From Epiperipatus broadwayi (taxonomy: Eukaryota > Onychophora > Udeonychophora > Euonychophora > Peripatidae): a stretch of 64,000 bases of DNA. A program made the translations under genes and the position numbers. The notes under the pieces were generated by a model, which saw nothing but the letters and a program-made list of their open reading frames with translations, was not told the origin of the DNA and did not search any database. Positions 1-12,876 of this stretch are shown here, in pieces (the stretch's first letter is position 1; each line of letters begins with the position of its first letter). The stretch lies in NCBI GenBank assembly GCA_028023455.1, contig JAQFVV010012395.1, forward strand, positions 2,358,001 to 2,422,000, read 5' to 3'.

Positions 1-1270
1 TATTATATATTTATACTGAATATAAAAGCTATTTCATTTTGGAATGACTAATAATGAAGTTGTGTTAAGTAATTATATTCAAATAAAACATTTTATTTTG
101 TTATTATAAATCTAGCCATCACCATTCTTGTCATATCAATGCATACATTATTAAGATGTCCAAATTTGATCAAATATATAAAAAAAAACTTACATAATAC
201 AATTTTTATTATCTTCAAATTATATTTCAAATTTATATCACATATTCTACATTTACTCTTAAAATAGACAATAATCTTGCTTCTAATATGTTTCAAACTA
301 TTACTTAAGCTTTTTGAACAAATTAAACAAACCTAGGATACTTAGTAATAAAAGTTTTCTCATTATTAAGACTTTATTTCAATTTGCATCCTCAGATGTC
401 AGCCTTTTGGGCAAGTTATGTAATTTTTCATCTATTTTTGAAGATACAATTATCAAGTTGTCAGTATTCCATTTTCAATGAATATTTATCTCTATAAAAG
501 ATAATTTCTATCATTTCACAGGATTATAGAATGGAGTAGTGTTGTAAAAAGAGAAGAACAAAAAAAAACATTCTCTAGTTCTTTTCTGTTTAAAGTAACT
601 ATTTGTCTGAGCTTTATGGAATATATTAAATAATTTTAGTGTAGGAATAAGAACATCACATTTAAACAAGTTTTAAAAATCAGAGACTATACTCTAATTT
701 GAAATAAATATTTATTAATAAAATCAAAATGTAAAAAATGTTAACATTAAGGTTCCCAGTTATGACTTTCTATTTTAAAAATATAATGATAAATTAACTC
801 AAAAGTAATAACTATCCACTGATATATAATAATGATTAATTTAGCTGAAAATGTTAATATTATTATAAAAATATTAAAATGATATCCATTCATCTTTTAC
901 TCAATCATGGTTTTATTTCGTGCATAATTTTATAATTCCATACTTTTTTAATTCAGTGAAATAATAGCAATGGCAAAACCAAAAGCAGTCAATGAAAGAA
1001 ATATTTTTAATTGCTCATCTTAATGACTGATTTTAATTTGGATAAAGATAACGAAGGAAGTTAAAACCATTCTTAACAATTTTTAAATCATATGTAGGAT
1101 AACTAATATAGTATTTTTTAGCAGTATATATACCCATAAAATTGTGCCACTTAATTTTAAGGATTATACTACTATTCCAATGAAGAATATAGAAAAGATT
1201 GTAGTAATTATTGTGGAATATAATTGTTATTTTATGTCAGTAAAATTACTTTCAAAAAATCTTATTGGAT
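1..1270. other. AT-rich DNA, no gene seen
   Basis: This stretch is low-complexity AT-rich DNA with homopolymer A and T runs. Short open frames exist on both strands, but they have the Ile/Lys/Phe/Asn-rich composition expected by chance in such DNA. I see no splice-flanked exon, RNA gene or recognisable transposon. Confidence 0.6.
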
Positions 1271-1412
1271 AGATTTCTTTTAATCATAAATGAATAAAAA
1301 TAAGAAATCCAATGTAGTTTAATCAAAAAAGCACTATAGATATTTCTTCCAATCGTAGATGGAGTAACTATAAGAAATTCAGTGTGGCATTATTTAACCA
1401 AGAAACACTATA
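1271..1412. repeat. Diverged tandem duplication, unit about 70 bp
   Basis: Two adjacent units share the order 'agatttctt...aatcat/cgta...agaaat(c/t)ca(a/g)tgt...aa(a/c)cactatagat'. The first runs to about 1338 and the second to about 1412. The copies differ by many substitutions and small indels, so the duplication is old. It shows no coding potential. Confidence 0.55.
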
Positions 1413-4400
1413 GATGTTGTTTTCAAGAAAATGCAAGACAACTGTTATAAGTAAAAATATGGTATATATACTGTTTTTATTTCAGTAAGTTATTCAAGAA
1501 AGTTTATGGTAATACTTAAAAATAACTGACAGATCATTGAAGGGAAGTTAATCATGTTATTTAACATAAATGATTTGTAGGAGGAGAAATGTTTAATTGT
1601 GGAAAATTTGATATACTTAAAATGAAAATTGATGCTAACAGGGATGTATATTAATTTCAACTTTGTCTTTAATTTTTGTACTAGTGGTTTTTTAAAATCA
1701 GTTTTATAGATAATTTCATGAAGCAGATATCAAAATATAAAGTAGTTTTGATAAAAAAGGTTTGATTTGAACAAATAAAAAACAAAAAAAAAATCACCTT
1801 CTTGATTCCTAAATTTACAATTTTCAGATAACTGTCATTTTTTTCTAGTTCAAACAATAATTTATAGAATATTCTCAATATTTTGAATTTGATCTATAAT
1901 AAATTTTATTTATCCATCAGTGATGAAAAATTAATCTTCATCATGTTTTGCCTTGGGTGATTATTAAAATGGGATCAGTTTAATTAATTTGTAGCAATTT
2001 AGATAGAAAGGTGATGGTGTTGAGCTGTAGAACAGATTCCAATATTTTGCTACTGTACTTTACAAATTAAATAATATGATAACTATTTTAATGAATTTAA
2101 TTATTTATAGATTTTATTATTATTTCAAATTTGTTGTATAAAAGTGAGCAATGGTATATTTATTAATGTAGCATTAAAAATGCTACAAATTTATTGTTTA
2201 AAAATACTCTGTAATTTTCTGAAAATACAATAACAAGATCATGAAATCAGTTGGTTTCTGGATTTAAAAATATTGTATTTATATTTTATTAAGAGCACAA
2301 CTTTATTAGATTATGTATATAAAATGAATAAAAATAATAATAGATTTCCTAAAAAAATGAATTTTATGGTGAATTTGAGTGTGATTTTCACGGAGAGAAA
2401 AATCTTATTAATATAATAAAGATTATATCATTATAAAAAGATATAAGATGAATGCATTCACTAAGAGAATATGGCAGAGAATAAAATATAATGGGCAGCA
2501 ACAATTAAATAAGATGTTAAAGTTTTCAGAAAGCAGGGTTAACTATAGAAGAGGTTAAAAGATAATATTACAAGATCTCAAATAATTTAAAGAAACATCT
2601 ACATATGATATATGGGATATTTATATTTCATAGGTTAGTTTGGTAAAAAAAATATCAAATTTTTTTTATCTTTAACATTTAGTTAATCATTCATTATTAT
2701 TTTTATAAAATTAGGGATAGCCATGATTATTTCTGAGGCAACGACTAATGATTCTAATAGCAAACACAATTAGAATTGGTCAGAGAATCAGATAAATCAT
2801 ATAAAAAATTATTTAACTAAATTTTTAAAGTATTCCTAAAAAAACTAAAAACCATTTCATTTCCTATTATATTAAGATTTTCTCAAAAGTAATTATAATG
2901 ATATTGAAAACAGGATACTCAATCTTTTAATAGAACAAAAAAAAAAAAAACAATATTCATCAAAAACTGCATAGCACAGTCATTCTGTTATCTAATATTT
3001 CTAGTTGACTGCATACAAAAAGCAAAAATATATTTTTTGCAATAAGGTAAAGAAAAAAAATCTTCAATAAAGCTAAAACATATTACTTAAGTAATTAATT
3101 TATTATATTGAATGTTTTTAAATTAAATCTTGGCAGAGGAATTGTAATATATATATTATATTTGTAGAAGCACAAAAAAATAAATTAAATTAATTTGTAA
3201 AATTATAAACCCACGTGCTTCATATTATTTTTGATTATTGCTTAATAATCTTTATTTACTTAATTTTTTTTTTAATAACCACTTCTTAACTGAAGTTCAA
3301 GCATAATTGCCAAACAAGCTAAGCACGCTACATCATTCTTTTTTCTTTCTTCTGAAACTAGCATTTCTTCTTTATTTGGAAAAATATCTATTATTTCTTA
3401 ATTAAATATTTTTATACAATTATCCTGTAAATTATAGTAAAGAAATTTTTAAAAATAAATCATTAATGCTCATTTTTCTTTAATAATTTTAAACCATAAC
3501 GTAAAATCTCCTTATCATTAAGATTAGAGTAGTCTCATTTATAGTACATTTTTATTGTCTTAACTTTATTTATTTGTATATCATAGTAATCTGCAAAATA
3601 AAGTTTAAATTGAAAATAAGCGATTTAGAAAAATATTTTTTTAAAACTATTGAATTAATAAAAAGTTTTTTTAAAAAAATCATTTTAAATATGCTAACAT
3701 AAGAAAAATTTTAATAACAGCCAATATGAGACAACTATAAGTTGTTGTTTTTTTTTAAAAAAATATTTGCAAAATATTTAAATTATTTAGTTCAATCCTA
3801 TCAAGTTTCATAAGAGGTAGGGATTACTTATAAAAAGATAGCAAAAAATATTTTAAGAAATTGAAGTACAAAAATATCACCTAGAAACTGTTGGTTAGAA
3901 TGTTTTATCTACATCAGTTTTTCTCTTACTAATATGCTTTTCAAAAATTCCTTCAACACTAAACAACAAGATAAATCAATGTAATTCATTCTACTTAGCA
4001 TTAACTCTTTTGACTTTATGTCACATTATTACATTTTTGACAAGATTAGCAGTTGGCTTCAAAATATAAACAGAAAAATTAGATTAAGCAGTTTTAGGTT
4101 GCTCTATGAAAAAAGAAAAAAAATGTAACCTTTTCTGTTTGTTTATTTAACATGATTAAAAACACTATAATATCCCATACATTATTACATATATAATATT
4201 AAAACTATTTTTATTATGAATTAATTTTTTCTGATTAATATCACTGAAGAGAATCTTATGTTTTTTCTTAGTTGTGGTAACCTTACAATATTTATAATCG
4301 CAAATTATTAATGTTGATAAGTCATCTAAAATAACAGAGTTAACTTTTTAATAAAAACATCAATTAAAATTTTTAAATCTTTTTAGACTATATTTAGTCA

Positions 4401-5078
4401 GCTATATATTAATGATAAGTATATTATATGCACACATATATATATATTCTTAAGGATATATTAGCTGAGTTTAACAATTTGGTCTTCAATATTTTTATTG
4501 CATTTATAATGTATTATGATGTAAAGATCTTGTGAAAGTTTATGATGTAACTGTAAATACTGCGATATTATAAGAAAGTACCAATAATCATGCCATGATT
4601 GGGATAATCAAATGTAACAGAATAATAATAACAAATAGGTAGCTATGCATGTTGATATGACAATCATATTTGATTTTCTCATTCACTTAAAATATTGTAA
4701 CTTATATAAATAACAATGACGATCAAACCAAGTCTTATTATGATTCTAAGTAAATTGTAATTCATTTCTTTAAAAGTATTTATATTTTCAAATATGTAAT
4801 CTATTTGTAAATCAACTCTCTGTTAGGAGTTAAATAATCTTCTAATAAAAATAGCTTTCTTTATTGATAAAAAGAATAGAATCTATCTACTATCAGTGTT
4901 ACTTCCTGGATAGGAATGCTATCATCACATACATATGTTTGAATCCCTCTAAAACAAAACAAAAAGTACTTTCTCCCGATTATTTCTTCTCATTGCTAGA
5001 TGAATGCAAAGTCCAGAAGTTTATGACATGATTCACATATATAACTGCTTTTACCTAATTAATTATATACCATGGACA
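1413..5078. other. AT-rich DNA, no gene seen
   Basis: Nothing recognisable was found on either strand. The segment has poly-A and poly-T runs and short AT dinucleotide tracts, for example near 4430-4446. A B-box-like string (gtttgaatccc near 4938) hints at an old tRNA-derived repeat, but no matching A box was convincing. Confidence 0.55.
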
Positions 5079-5140
5079 TAATATATATATATATATCATA
5101 TTATTATTATAATTAATATATATATATATATATTATAATC
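5079..5140. repeat. Two AT dinucleotide microsatellites
   Basis: Two (AT)n tracts are separated by a short ATT-rich spacer. This is a simple sequence repeat with no flanking element identified. Confidence 0.85.
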
Positions 5141-8100
5141 CTCACACACAACATCGCTCCTATACATTGTATGAGCAAATGCCCAGAGTGCCAATTCTAT
5201 TAATGAATAGAATAATTTAATACTTTATTTGATTTAGAATTAATACTGAGATTCTTTTACTTATGTCCAACTTATGGCTTATCTCAGTGGAAGGTTACAG
5301 GAAGTTAATAACATATAGAATATAAATAAATGAAGGAAGAAATACTACAAACCATTAAAATAAAATATATGTCTTATTTATTAATCAACCAAATGATGGA
5401 GGCCAACAGGGTTTTATTTGTTCAAACTAATAAAATATAATTTCAATTTGATCTCTTCCACCATATAAATATACTCTATATTAGCTCAATATAACTTTGA
5501 CAAAAAAGAAAAGCATTACACTAAATAACTCTACCATTTAGCATATCTTAATCTAAATAGCTAAATTAATGTTAATCTAGGAATATAAAATCAGATCTCA
5601 AGGAATCTATAATACAGTTTGATTAAAGAAATTATATTTTCCAGTAATTTATAAGTATAAATAATAAGAAAATATAATGGAATAAATTGAATAATGTTTT
5701 ACTGGGCTAGCAATTAGATAATGAAGGAAATAGGGTATCTTTTAATTTCACATCATTATCTAAATAATAAACTAACTATGCAACCTTTTTATAAGTTTAC
5801 CAAATGGTGAAGTATTTCATATAATGTTTGGATCAAGGGGGCAATATTATCAGATTTCAGCATATTTATTATCAAATTTATAAAGTAATGTACTTATGTT
5901 GTAATAGATGTATGGAATGTGGAAACTAGAATACGAATGCATATAAGAACAATTTGAGACACCGTTTTGAATAATAAACAAAGCATTTATTTACATTTGA
6001 AATTCAATTAAACATAGCTGATTCACAGTGGGACTGTTTGTCCTGATTTCTAAATTCACAAACAAATTTGCCAACCTAAATTTGACTTCATTTCTGTTAC
6101 ATATTTCATCATGTATTACTTAGACATTTACGAACATAAATTATCAAACAAATAATACCTTAATATTCTGATTTTGAATATATCTAGGCTATCTAAACAT
6201 TTTTATCAGCAAACAACACTGAATAAATAAGAATATTATATTATAGGCACAATCTACAAGTTTGAGAGGTTACACTAATAATTATTAGAATAAAGCAACT
6301 TAATAAACTTGACTTTCAAGAGAATAGCTTTAAATAGCTCAATTAAATAATCCCTTTAAATATCTACACCTTTCACACTTTCAAAGATAGAAATAAAATA
6401 ATAATCATTCTGATGATTTGATGGTTTAAAGCTTGCAGTAAATTAATATGATATGATTTAAATATTTATTTCCCGATATATAAATTTAACAGTATTATGC
6501 TTTCATATCTGCTATATTATTTGCATTACGCATGTGTGTGTCACATCTTATGTTATAATTTAAAAAAAATCAATATTTTTACATATTGTCAATTTACTTA
6601 TGAATTATTAAATAAGTGTTTTATTCTGGACAATGTCATAGAGCAACCAACAAAATATAACACTACTTTCTACTTTAATATTCAATAAAGAATTTAATCT
6701 ATTTATCCAACCATCAACTGGATTACATATAGCTATGTTTCTATGATAATACAAAAATAAACATTCAAGAGAAATTTAAGCACATGAGGAACAAATAAGT
6801 TCTTTGGCTAATAAATCAAACAACAACTTATCTAATTCTGAAATACACTATTGGTGTGGAACTTGTCTCATCACCAAAACAATGGGGAAAATATCACTTA
6901 ACTTCATAAAATATCATTTTATAACACATGCATATGCAATCTAGAATATACTTCACTCATGGCACATGCTTAAAAATATACTAAGGGAGAGAATCTTTCA
7001 TCCCAACAAACGTAGAATGCATCAAGAATAATTTTCTTTCTCATAGCTCCTCTATACATTTCATACTACACATTGGCAGATAAATACACATACAGATAAA
7101 TCATTAATTCCTTCAACTCTTAGAATACAACATTATCCGAAATTAATAGAGAGAAACAGTTATAAAACTGAATATTTACTAATTAAATAAAATAATTGCA
7201 TAAGACAGACACACATATGCATAAATAAGAGTGTAAAAAATAATTCCAGATTATATAATATGCAAATATTGCAGTAAAATATATGGTAAATTGAAAATAT
7301 AAACCTTTAGCTTATAACAGACTATCAGCTGTTTTAAAAATTTAAATGGCAATAACTAATATGAACAAGGTTTTACTATTTCTGACACAATATTTCTTTC
7401 ATACATTAGCTACTCTAAAAGCTAAAAAATTCTCACTTCGAGATAAAAGAAAAAATATATAAAATAAATCCCTCTCTTTAATAAAATATCCCAAAAAAAT
7501 TGAATGTATTTTCTACATAAAAAAAATCATATTTAAATAGTAACAATTTACCAGCATATTCCCAATTTGCAAATACACTAGTCTGTGATGTTCTAAAAGT
7601 TCAGAAAATATCATAATTATATATGCAAACATATCAATAATAAACATGTCTATCTATCTATGACACATTAATAGCAAAAAAATAAAAATAAATAAAAGTC
7701 ACTTTTCTTTTAACTTAAAAGAAAAATTCACTTGCAAGGTTTCTTTTAACATAAAGTTTCCAAAATGATATGAAGATGAAAATGATGATTCCAGATTAGT
7801 ATGTGTTAATGAAAACATAAAGACAACTTTCTATATGATAAACATTTACAATTTAAATATAATTCAGCAATCTCCAATGTTCTTAGCAATCAATAGCTAA
7901 TTGAGTATACTAATATAGCACTGTGCAGTAATCAATTTTATAATAGTAGAGATATGAAAAGATAGTTTCAGCTATGTATTAGTTTAATCTTTCTCATTTA
8001 AGCAATTCTAGAAATATTTAACTCGACAATACTTTAACAGGCTTCTGAAAGAAAAAACATTTGCTTCCATAATTTATAAGTTAGCATTCACATAATTAAT

Positions 8101-9653
8101 TTTTGGTCAATTGGCTAATTTATTGTTCACATGTAATCTGCAATTCCTTAAGCAATAATATTTTGTTTTATAATAAATCTGTGCATCAAAGAGGACAAGA
8201 AATATATGACAATAATGTCCTTCAATTCGATTTAAGCATATACATATTTAATCCTTTGTGAGCCACATATTTGTTTCTTTAATAAAAAAAAACATTTTTA
8301 TAAGCATAAATAATATGTGAGGTTATCATTATGTAGTAATTTAAAATATAGCACAATAAAGTACACATGCATCTTCCTATTTTAATCTGACTTTTATCTA
8401 AGCAGAATATAACTTGAAATGAGAGTCTATAGATTTTGTTAAACAGTCCTGCATAGATTTCCCCAAGATATTATAAAATTCACACAATTTTGTTAAAAGA
8501 TTATAAAGTTCATGCACTTTCATTTTCTTCTTAATAATAGCAATAGATATAAGCACACAAAATAGAGTAAATTTATCAACATAAAAAAATAACAATAGTG
8601 TTAACAGAGGAAAGGTAATGAAGATATATCTTTCTTATAATTTAGCTGGCCATCCTGGCTTAAACATTTCTGGTAATTAGAATTCCCATAATGGCTTTTA
8701 AAAGATTCACTTTGGAGTTTAAATTGACTTGATTTCTGGAAGAGATAGAAGACTTGGCAGAAGCAGAATGAACAAAGCAATGGTTGAAAACAACAACAAT
8801 AATAAGCAATTTTTATTACTATCAGTTAAATATATATCCCTTCCATCAATCAAGAGGTCATTTCACCCTCCAAAGGTCAACTCCATCCTTTTCACTCAAT
8901 AATGAAGAGAAAACATTCAAGAAATCTTTTCTTTAAAAAAATTATTTTGACCTTCTATATTAAATCAAATCAAATAGAACAAATAAAAAAAAATGACTTT
9001 TTATACTTTCAAAATAGATGAATATTAATTAGCTATTAAATAAAATGGTTGATAATACTATTTAGTTTGTTAAATAATTCACCAATCCAGATATCCATTA
9101 ATCACTCAAAAATATACTTGCAAAATTATTAAAAATATTTACTGTTATTTAAATGTTTTACTGTAAATGTAATATTATTTACTGTAATTAAAATATGATG
9201 ATACAGACATACATACACATATGCTGCTGTATGAACATTATATTATCCTGACTAAATATAACTGATATGGCTATGGGTTAAACATATTTCACTGACTATA
9301 ATACCTACACATGGATGGGTGTCAATGAATAAGATCAGAAAACCATCTAAACAAATACCAACCAGTATTCTACAAATAAACAAAACAACTTTGCATCAAC
9401 TTAGCTTGCATAACAACAATTCCTGTAATAATCCACACCCCTTTATTGCATTATCAAATATAATAATAATAAATGCTTGCAAAGATTGCTACCCAAAATT
9501 CATAAGCAACTTGCATATAAGTTTTTAGACCATTTAACAGAAAATTTTTAAAATTTTTAATGCTATTTCATTTTTTTTAGTTAAATGCAGCTATTCATCA
9601 CTGATACAATATATTTTAACTACTTGTGCCCATTCAGAAGGTCACAATATATG
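5141..9653. other. AT-rich DNA, no gene seen
   Basis: No transposon domain, RNA gene or convincing exon was found. Around 8640-8830 the minus strand stays open for about 70 codons without a start. The composition is pyrimidine-driven (Cys/Phe/Gln/Ser-rich) and no splice boundary supports it, so it is not called as a gene. Confidence 0.5.
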
Positions 9654-9665
9654 TCATCATCATCA

Positions 9666-10001
9666 TCAACCATTATCAATCCACTTCAGGATAAAGGGCT
9701 CTCCAAATTCAATCCATCTTTTTCTATCTTTAGCTTCTCTTCTCCACATCACCCCTGCACACTTTCTTATTTCATCCAACCATCTCACATGTGGTCTATT
9801 TCTGGGTTTTTTACAATCTCTTGGAATCCAGTTTAAAATTTCAATTGTCCATCTACTACCATCTCTTCTATCAATATGTCCAGCCCAACTCCACTTCAGT
9901 CTTTTAATTTTTTCTTTGAGGTCAGTAACACCTGTTTGTTCTCTTACCCATACATTGCGTTTTCGATCTTTTCTTGTTACTCCCAACATACATCTTTCCA
10001 T
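9666..10001 (-). pseudogene. C-terminal region of RTE copy A
   Basis: This is the conserved domain downstream of the RT in RTE/BovB proteins. It contains AGHIDRRDGSRW, then RPHVRWLDEIRK and MWRREAKDRKRWIEF, and ends about ten bases before the (TGA)n tail. It is open for 111 codons. The function of this region in RTE elements is not well defined. The matching parts of copies C, D and E carry different disruptions. Confidence 0.85.
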
Positions 10002-10127
10002 ACTTCTTTGAGTGGTATGAAGTCTCTGTATTGCTCTTCTACTAAGTGTGCAAGTCTCAGATCCATAAGTAAGAACTGGTAAAACACATTTATTAAAAAC
10101 CTTCCTTTACAAACACATAGGCATATT

Positions 10128-11540
10128 TCATTTTAGTATCAAGTTATTTCTGCCAAAAGCACTCCAACCAAGTTTAATTCTATGACTAATTTCATCCATT
10201 ATATTACCATCTGTATTAATAATCTGACCAAGATATTTGTAACTGTTAACTTCTTCTAACTCATCATAATCAATCTTTATTTTCATATTTTGAGAAAATT
10301 TATTAAACATTAATTTAGTCTTTTTAACATTTATCTTTAGTCCTACTTTCCTACTTTCATCTGATAACTCTTGCAACATTTCCTGTAGCTCTAAAGCATT
10401 ATTTAAAAAAAAAAAAACAACTACATCATCTGCAAAAATCTAAATGACTTAAATAATCTCCATTTACTTTCACTCCTTTAACTTCCCATTTTAATCCAGA
10501 AAATACTTCTTGCAGCACTGCTGTAAAAAGTTTTGGAGATATGGAATCACCCTGTCTTACACCCTTTTCAATATTGATTTTCCTACTATCATTATGTAAT
10601 CTAATTGTTGCTGTTGCATTTTCATAAATATTCTTTAAAATATGACAATATCCTGGATCTACACCTTGATGATCCAATGCTTTAACCACCGAAGAAATGT
10701 TTATAGAATCAAATGCCTTTTCATAATCTACAAATCCTAAGCATAATGGGAACTCATATTTATTTGTCCTTTTTATAACTTCACTTAATACCTGGATATG
10801 ATCTACTGTACTAAAACCACTGTTAAATCCAGCCTGTTCTCTTAGTTGGTGGAAATCCAGTGTTTTCTATAGACAAATTGTAATTATCTTAGTAAAAATT
10901 TTGTATAAAACTGATAAAAGGCTGATAGGTCTGTAATTTCTAATATCTTCTTTATCACCTTTTTAAAATATTAATATTAATACTGCATTCTTCCAATCAT
11001 CTGGTACATCTTTATCAGTTAGACATTTGGTATATAACTTTGCTAAAAAAAATTTATTTCTTCACCTGCTTCTTTTAATATATCAATTATAATTCCATCA
11101 TTACCTGGTGCCTTCCCTTTCTTCATAAATTTAATTGCATGTCTTACTTCCTCATTCAAAATTCTGGGTAATTCGAAAGATATAATAGGTATAGGAGGCA
11201 CTTGTTCTTTATTACTATATAATTCTTGATAGAAGTCTTCTACACATTTCATGATGTCATCTTTCTTTTTAGTAATAATGCCATGTTTTTTTCTTATTGC
11301 AGATATAAATTTCCTACCAATACCAAAATGTTGCATTACACTCTTTAGACTTTTATTCTCTTCTACAGCTTTCCTTGCTAGTTCACAATTATACTTTCTT
11401 ATATCATTTTCAACTCTTTTCTGCACCATTTTACAAAATTCGAGATATTCAATCTTTTTTAGTGCATCATTGTTGTATATCCTCATATTCCTTCTTTTCT
11501 TCATAAATTCTCTAGTCTTAGTAGAAATTTTATTAGTCAA
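10128..11540 (-). pseudogene. Reverse transcriptase domain of RTE copy A (broken)
   Basis: This RT domain would copy the element RNA at the nicked target. The first piece (11540-11043) holds the linker and the early RT motif KFMKKGKAPGNDGI. The palm motif VDYEKAF lies near 10735 in a stretch with stops. KGVRQGDSISP falls in the 10689-10426 piece. That piece ends at HLDF, where the aspartate pair should follow. The A-rich run at 10409-10421, which is GC-interrupted in copy C, shifts the frame here. The thumb motif YKYLGQIIN lies in 10379-10128. Confidence 0.85.
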
Positions 11541-11755
11541 TTGCTGCTTTTTCTACCAGCTATCTTTGTTACAGTTTTTAAAAGTGTATCAGTTATTTTC
11601 CTATTAATGTCATTCAAATCTGAATCATGTTCAAAATCTGCTAATACTTGAAACCAATTTGTAAGTTCTAATACTTGAAACCAATTTGTAAGTTCTAATT
11701 TAAATTCATTAGAATGTTTCTGAAAATTAGGAATATCAACTGTAAATATTGTTTT

Positions 11756-12541
11756 TCATAATAATTTTTGTCTCTCTAGTTTTGCATTAACACGTATCTT
11801 ACATCTTACTAATCGATGATCACTTCCTGTGTTAAATTTATTAAGAACACTACAATCTTGAAATATGTATTTTCTGCGAGTCAAAATATAATCCAGTTCT
11901 GCTGTACCTTCATTTGGATGCTTCCATGTCCATTTCCTTTTAACATTTTTCTTTTTCTGCAAATTTCACAAGTCTATGCCCTCTCTCATTTCTATTACCA
12001 TAACCGAAATTACCTTCAGCATTTTCATCTTTCATTTGTTTACCAATTCTAGTATTAAAGTCTCCCATAACAATTTTAAAATGCTGTTTACTCTGATCAA
12101 AAGCCTTTTTTACATCCATATAAAAATCTTCTATAACTTCATCACTATGAGAAATTGTTGGGGCATAAACTTGAATTATCTGCATTTGGTATCTGCTATT
12201 AAGTTGTAAAACTAATCTTGCCACTCTGTCTGATACACAATCAATCTCCACAATATTATTCTTCCATTTTTATTTATAATGGATCCTACTCCACTTGTAT
12301 TTCCAATATTTGTGCCTTTATAGTAGAGTATATGTCCACTTTTTAAATCAATTGTTTCTTCACCTTTTCTTCTAACTTCATAAAGTCCAATAATGTCCCA
12401 TTTAATATAAGACAGTTCTTCTTCTAACTCTTGCAATCTTCCTTCACTTGAAAGTGATCTGCAGTTGTAAGTACCTAAATAAAAAGTCATCATCAAATGG
12501 CAGCCTGAGTCCACAATCAGGGGATTCTTAGTATCCTCCAC
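11756..12541 (-). pseudogene. Endonuclease domain of RTE copy A (broken)
   Basis: This AP-type endonuclease domain nicks target DNA for target-primed reverse transcription. It is read in three overlapping frames: 12541-12212, 12251-11940 and 11962-11756. Visible catalytic landmarks are TYN near the start, the acidic residue in LYEVRRKGEE, VMGDFNTRIG in the middle and GSDHRLV near the end. All key residues are present, but two frameshifts separate them. The leader before 12541 has no long frame. Confidence 0.85.
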
Positions 12542-12831
12542 CTTTGGCCACCAACCGCTGTCTTGGTAAGGGTCATGATTTATTTTTGTCTGTCATGATT
12601 GTATATATTGGAAAAAATATTCTTAAACTCAGAGGTAAAAAGCCAATAAACTCACCACGCTGGTTAATGCATGTTGGTGAGCAACCCATCCATTTTTGTA
12701 TACTATATGAACAGCTACAACAACAAGAACGTATGGAGTGGACATTAGGAATTTGCCCTACGTGGTTCCTTTAAGGCCTCCAAGAGGAATCAAAGGGTCT
12801 CCTTTCAGTTAATAGAAAACTCCTTTCTGCA

Positions 12832-12833
<2 letters not shown>

Positions 12834-12873
<40 letters not shown>
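12834..12873. repeat. TA dinucleotide microsatellite at the 5' edge of RTE copy A
   Basis: About twenty TA units lie directly against the 5' end of the LINE. It may be the insertion target or may have expanded later. Confidence 0.9.

Positions 12874-12876
<3 letters not shown>

Larger units (their letters stand above)
9654..12830 (-). mobile_element. RTE/BovB-like non-LTR retrotransposon, copy A, nearly full length, dead
   Basis: In minus orientation the element shows, in order, a 5' leader, an apurinic-type endonuclease, a reverse transcriptase, a conserved C-terminal region and a short (TGA)n tail at 9654-9668. The roughly 3.2 kb length suits an RTE/BovB element. The family is recognised from the endonuclease opening (TYNCRSLSSEGRLQELEEEL), the RT stretch around YKYLGQIIN and the C-terminal MWRREAKDR motif. 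Frameshifts and stops break the reading frame into at least seven pieces. One is an A-tract expansion near 10409 that destroys the RT YADD-type motif; another is a 27-bp internal duplication at 11640-11695. The 5' end abuts a (TA)n tract, so the exact start is uncertain. Copies C, D and E in this window belong to the same family. Confidence 0.9.

Noticed and set aside
4868-4960. B-box-like gtttgaatccc suggesting a tRNA or SINE
   Set aside because: No A box at the right distance and no foldable cloverleaf.
8640-8830. About 70 open codons on the minus strand without a start
   Set aside because: Composition follows a pyrimidine-rich strand, and no splice sites flank it convincingly.
11251-12209. 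Plus-strand frames up to 118 codons across 11.2-12.2 kb
   Set aside because: They are antisense shadows of the minus-strand RTE endonuclease and RT of copy A; the same applies to plus-strand frames at 38966-40282.
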